The position numbers were made by a program, and so were the translations under genes. From Microtetraspora malaysiensis (GTDB lineage Bacteria > Actinomycetota > Actinomycetes > Streptosporangiales > Streptosporangiaceae), in contig NZ_BBYJ01000007.1 of assembly GCF_001528665.1 (NCBI RefSeq), positions 269,953-333,952 on the forward strand: a stretch of 64,000 nt of DNA. Reading direction: 5' to 3'. The notes below the pieces were generated by a model that saw only the letters and a list, made by a program, of their open reading frames with translations, did not search any database and was not told the origin of the DNA. Positions within the stretch are counted from its first letter, which is position 1; each line of letters begins with the position of its first letter. Shown here in pieces: positions 60,989 through 64,000 of this stretch.

Positions 60989-62119
60989 TTGGCACTGACA
61001 TCGATCACGCTGCAGGTGTTCGTCGCGGCGCTCGCCGTCGCCGCGCTCGCCGCCACGGTGTGGCTGTGGCCCCGGCTGAGCGGCCGGGGATGGCTTCCGG
61101 TCACGGGCCGGATCGGCGTCCTCGTCGCCGACCAGATCCTCACGCTGGCCGCGCTCGGGCTGGCACTCAACTCGTACTTCGCGTTCTACGCGTCCTGGAG
61201 CGACCTGCTGGGCACGGACACCTCGACCGCGCCCATCATCCCCGCGGCGGGCGCGGCGGCCGGCGCGGGCGAGGTCCAGGTGCTCAACAGCACGCCGGTG
61301 GCCTCGGCGCGCCCCGGCTCCGGCCGTTCGGGCGGACGCCTGGAAGAGGTGGTCGTGTCAGGACCGCGGAGCGGGCTCAGCGCCCCCGCGTACGTCTACC
61401 TGCCGCCGCAGTACTTCGAGAAGAAGTACGCCACCGCCCGCTTCCCGGTGATCGTGGGCCTGACCGGATATCCCGGGGACGCCAAGAACCTGGTCACGCG
61501 GCTGAACCTGCCGCAGCGCGCCGCCGGCCTCATCGCCGGGCACCAGATGCATCCGACGATCATGGTGCTCATGCGGCCCACCGTCGCGCCGCCCCGCGAC
61601 ACCGAGTGCGTGGACGTCCCGGGAGGGCCGAAGGCCGAGACCTTCCTCAGCACGGACCTGCAGCACGCGATCTCCACCGCCTTCAGGACCGGCACGGACG
61701 CCCAGAGCTGGGGCGTGCTCGGCGGCTCCACCGGCGGCTACTGCGCCCTGAAGCTCGCCATGAAGCACCCCGAGGTGTTCTCCGCCGCGGTGTCCCTGTC
61801 GGGCTACTACCACGGGCTCATCGACGTCACCACGGGCGACCTCTTCGGCGGCGACAAGCGGCTGCGGGACGAGCACGACCTGATGTGGCGGCTGGCCCAC
61901 CTGCCCGCCCCGCCGGTCTCGGTACTCGTGACGAGCAGCGAGCACGGCGAGGCGAACTACAAGGCGACCAAGGCGTTCATCGCCGCGGTCAAGCCGCCCA
62001 TGCAGGCGTCGTCGCTGATCCTGCCGAGCGGCGGGCACAACTTCGCCACCTGGAACCGGGAGGTGCCCCAGGCCCTGCCCTGGCTCGCGCAGCAACTGCA
62101 CGACCCCGGGCGGGCCTGA
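60989..62119 (+). CDS. Membrane-anchored alpha/beta-hydrolase (esterase D/antigen 85-like)
   Basis: A 376-aa protein from TTG 60989 with CAGGGGGA upstream. Two or three N-terminal spans (residues 7-80) precede an extracellular alpha/beta-hydrolase of the esterase D/Ag85 type: APAYVYLPPQYFE, VGLTGYPGDAKN, nucleophile S247 in GVLGGSTGGYCALKLAMKHP and histidine H350 in LPSGGHNFATW. Related proteins are lipid-modifying or carbohydrate esterases of the envelope. It is next to the MprF-like gene, so both may act on membrane lipids, which is inference. An ATG at 60890 in frame would add 33 unlikely residues. Confidence 0.85.
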   Translation: MALTSITLQVFVAALAVAALAATVWLWPRLSGRGWLPVTGRIGVLVADQILTLAALGLALNSYFAFYASWSDLLGTDTSTAPIIPAAGAAAGAGEVQVLNSTPVASARPGSGRSGGRLEEVVVSGPRSGLSAPAYVYLPPQYFEKKYATARFPVIVGLTGYPGDAKNLVTRLNLPQRAAGLIAGHQMHPTIMVLMRPTVAPPRDTECVDVPGGPKAETFLSTDLQHAISTAFRTGTDAQSWGVLGGSTGGYCALKLAMKHPEVFSAAVSLSGYYHGLIDVTTGDLFGGDKRLRDEHDLMWRLAHLPAPPVSVLVTSSEHGEANYKATKAFIAAVKPPMQASSLILPSGGHNFATWNREVPQALPWLAQQLHDPGRA

Positions 62120-62126
62120 CCCCGGC

Positions 62127-62978
62127 TCAGCCGGCCGCGCGCTCGGCCGCCTCGACCACGTTGGTGAGCAGCATCGCCCGGGTCATCGGGCCGACGCCGC
62201 CCGGGTTGGGGGCGACGAACCCGGCCACGTCGCGGACGTCCGCCGCGACGTCACCCGCGATCTTGCCGTCCACCCGGGAGACGCCCACGTCGAGCACCGC
62301 CGCGCCGGGCTTGACCATCTCCGCCGTGATCAGGTTGGGCACGCCGGCCGCGGCGACGACCACGTCCGCCTTGCGGGTGTGCCAGGCCAGGTCCTGGGTG
62401 CCGGTGTGGCAGGTGGTCACCGTGGCGTTCTCGGAGCGGCGGGTCAGCAGCAGGCCGAGCGAGCGCCCGACCGTGATGCCGCGCCCGACCACGACGACCT
62501 CGGCGCCCTTGAGCGGCACGCCGTACTCCTGCAGCAGGTGGACGATGCCGCGCGGCGTGCACGGCAGCGGGGCGTCGACCATGTGGACGAGACGGCCGAG
62601 GTTGACCGGGTGCAGGCCGTCGGCGTCCTTGGCCGGGTCCATCCGCTCCAGCAGCGCCATCGTGTCGAGGTGGCGTGGCAGAGGGAGCTGCACGATGTAC
62701 CCCGTGCACTCCGGGGACGCGTTGAGCTCGTCGATCGCCGCCTCGACCTCCGCCTGGGTCGCCGTCTCCGGCAGGTCCACGCGGATGGACGCGATGCCGA
62801 CCTCGGCACAGTCCCGGTGCTTGCCCGCGACGTAGATCTGGCTGCCGGGGTCGGCGCCGACGAGGATCGTGCCGAGGCCCGGCGTGACGCCCTTGGCGGC
62901 CAGGGCCGACACCCGCTCGGCGAGGTCGGCCTTGATCTTGGTGGCGGTCGCCTTGCCGTCCAGAATCTGCGCGCTCAT
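62127..62978 (-). CDS. folD: Bifunctional methylenetetrahydrofolate dehydrogenase/cyclohydrolase
   Basis: A 283-aa enzyme of one-carbon metabolism. [17 protein letters not shown] holds the catalytic lysine, [13 protein letters not shown] and [13 protein letters not shown] are the substrate loops, [20 protein letters not shown] binds NADP, and [15 protein letters not shown] follows. ATG 62978 has AGGAGA upstream. It lies 29 bases behind purH on the same strand, so the formyl-folate donor and user of purine synthesis are co-expressed. Confidence 0.95.
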   Translation of the reverse strand: MSAQILDGKATATKIKADLAERVSALAAKGVTPGLGTILVGADPGSQIYVAGKHRDCAEVGIASIRVDLPETATQAEVEAAIDELNASPECTGYIVQLPLPRHLDTMALLERMDPAKDADGLHPVNLGRLVHMVDAPLPCTPRGIVHLLQEYGVPLKGAEVVVVGRGITVGRSLGLLLTRRSENATVTTCHTGTQDLAWHTRKADVVVAAAGVPNLITAEMVKPGAAVLDVGVSRVDGKIAGDVAADVRDVAGFVAPNPGGVGPMTRAMLLTNVVEAAERAAG

Positions 62979-63007
62979 TGCTCTCCTAACGGTGATGACC
63001 GTGCCGA

Positions 63008-64000
63008 TCAGTGGAAGAAGTGGCGGGTGCCGGTGAAGTAGAGGCTGATGCCGGCCGCCTCCGCGGCGGCGATGACCTCCTCGTCCCGGATCGAGCCGCC
63101 CGGCTCGACGATCGCCTTCACCCCCGCTTCCGCCAGCACCTGCAGGCCGTCGGCGAACGGGAAGAACGCGTCGGAGGCGCCCACCGAGCCCGCGGCGCGC
63201 TCGCCCGCGCGGGACACTGCGAGACGCGCGGAGTCGACCCGGTTGACCTGGCCCATGCCGACGCCCACGGTGGCGCCGTCGGCGGCCAGCAGGATCGCGT
63301 TCGACTTCACCGAACGGCACGCCCGCCAGGCGAAGGTGAGGTCGGCCAGCACCTCGTCCGGCACGGCCGGGCCCGCCTTGAGCTCCCACGTCGCCGGGTC
63401 GTCGCCGGGCGCGTCCACCCGGTCCGCGGTCTGCACCAGCAGGCCGCCGTCGATCCGGCGGAACTCCGCCGCGTTGGCCGGGCCGGACGGGCAGACGAGC
63501 AGCCGGAGGTTCTTCTTCCCCTTGAGGATGTCGAGCGCCTCGGGCGTGAACGACGGCGCGACCAGGACCTCGGTGAAGATCGGCGCGACCTGCTCCGCGA
63601 GCTCCCGGGTGACCTCGCGGTTCACCGCGATCACGCCGCCGTACGCGGAGACGGGGTCGCACGCGTGGGCCTTGCGGTGCGCCTCGGCGACGTCCGCGCC
63701 GACCGCCACGCCGCAGGGGTTGGCGTGCTTGATGATCGCCACGCAGGGCCGGTCGAAGTCCCACGCGGCCCGCCACGCGGCGTCGGCGTCCACGTAGTTG
63801 TTGTAGGACATCTCCTTGCCGTGGAGCTGCTCGGCGTTCGCCAGGCCGGCCTCCCGGCCGGAGTAGAGCGCGGCGCCCTGGTGCGGGTTCTCGCCGTAGC
63901 GCAGCGGCGTGCGCAGCTGCCACGCCGCGCCCATGAAGGACGGCCACTCGCCGTCGGGGGCGTACACGTTCGCGAACCAGGAGGCCACGGCCACGTCGTA
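63008..64000 (-). CDS. purH: Bifunctional purine biosynthesis protein PurH, C-terminal part (cut by window edge)
   Basis: 330 residues to the natural stop are visible; the frame is open to the last base of the window, so the IMP cyclohydrolase domain lies beyond it. The visible AICAR transformylase domain has [45 protein letters not shown] (catalytic Lys-His), [26 protein letters not shown] and [12 protein letters not shown]. It catalyses the last two steps of IMP synthesis with the FolD product. Confidence 0.95.
   Translation of the reverse strand, partial: YDVAVASWFANVYAPDGEWPSFMGAAWQLRTPLRYGENPHQGAALYSGREAGLANAEQLHGKEMSYNNYVDADAAWRAAWDFDRPCVAIIKHANPCGVAVGADVAEAHRKAHACDPVSAYGGVIAVNREVTRELAEQVAPIFTEVLVAPSFTPEALDILKGKKNLRLLVCPSGPANAAEFRRIDGGLLVQTADRVDAPGDDPATWELKAGPAVPDEVLADLTFAWRACRSVKSNAILLAADGATVGVGMGQVNRVDSARLAVSRAGERAAGSVGASDAFFPFADGLQVLAEAGVKAIVEPGGSIRDEEVIAAAEAAGISLYFTGTRHFFH

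Noticed and set aside
1-64000. tRNA, rRNA, CRISPR arrays, prophage, biosynthetic megasynthases
   Set aside because: None was seen on either strand; small tRNA-like hairpins in gaps lacked a recognisable T-loop or CCA context.

Overview
The window is chromosomal DNA of a very GC-rich filamentous actinomycete. The best guess is Streptosporangiales (Streptosporangium, Nonomuraea or Microbispora type). This rests on codon use, the frequent GTG, TTG and leaderless starts, a type VII (ESX) secretion locus, and the synteny lpdA / GGCT-like / purine-nucleoside phosphorylase / phosphomannomutase / adenosine deaminase / thymidine phosphorylase / cytidine deaminase, which is also known from Mycobacterium and Streptomyces. 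Names are assigned from remembered family motifs; no searches were run.

Layout. 1-12211 is an ESX island: a left-truncated membrane protein, EccD, a complete three-ATPase EccC, a CpnT-like protein ending in a scabin/pierisin-like ADP-ribosyltransferase domain, two small WXG100/EspC-like proteins, a WXG100-lytic transglycosylase fusion, and two membrane proteins that share a cytoplasmic domain. 12188-19834 is housekeeping: the flavoprotein LpdA, a GGCT-like protein, purine-nucleoside phosphorylase, phosphomannomutase, a PH-domain membrane protein, adenosine deaminase, a cupin and an AMIN-like lipoprotein. 20004-21869 encodes an unusual protein with a sigma-factor-like N terminus, one membrane span and a propeller-like exterior. 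21866-24780 is a degraded accessory stretch: an IS5-type element in two pieces with a dksA/traR-type gene and a broken LuxR regulator between them, then a small P-loop kinase and remnants of a toxin-antitoxin-like unit. 24781-26708 is a MarR/MFS efflux pair.

26781-35326 holds nucleoside import and salvage: deoA, cdd and a BMP-type ABC importer with overlapping genes, then an M20 amidohydrolase. 35716-40454 carries a YbdK-type glutamate-cysteine ligase, an SCO4848-like membrane protein, a D,D-carboxypeptidase and an orphan histidine kinase. 40581-48440 has an MFS/LysR pair, a BrkB-type protein, trpS, a CorC/HlyC-type protein, galE and a DUF11-like secreted protein. 48534-50706 is a PadR-controlled DHA2 efflux pump. 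50809-58903 contains a secreted protein, a LuxR regulator, a Ser/Thr kinase fused to an extracellular solute-binding domain, icd, DUF3017, citrate synthase and an FHA-HTH protein. 58985-64000 holds an MprF-like protein, an esterase-fold protein, folD and the 3' part of purH.

The two most notable systems are the translationally coupled EccC / ADP-ribosyltransferase toxin pair (2073-7093) and a possible amino-acid-sensing kinase / TCA-enzyme / FHA regulator neighbourhood (52702-58903). No tRNA, rRNA, CRISPR array or biosynthetic megasynthase was seen.
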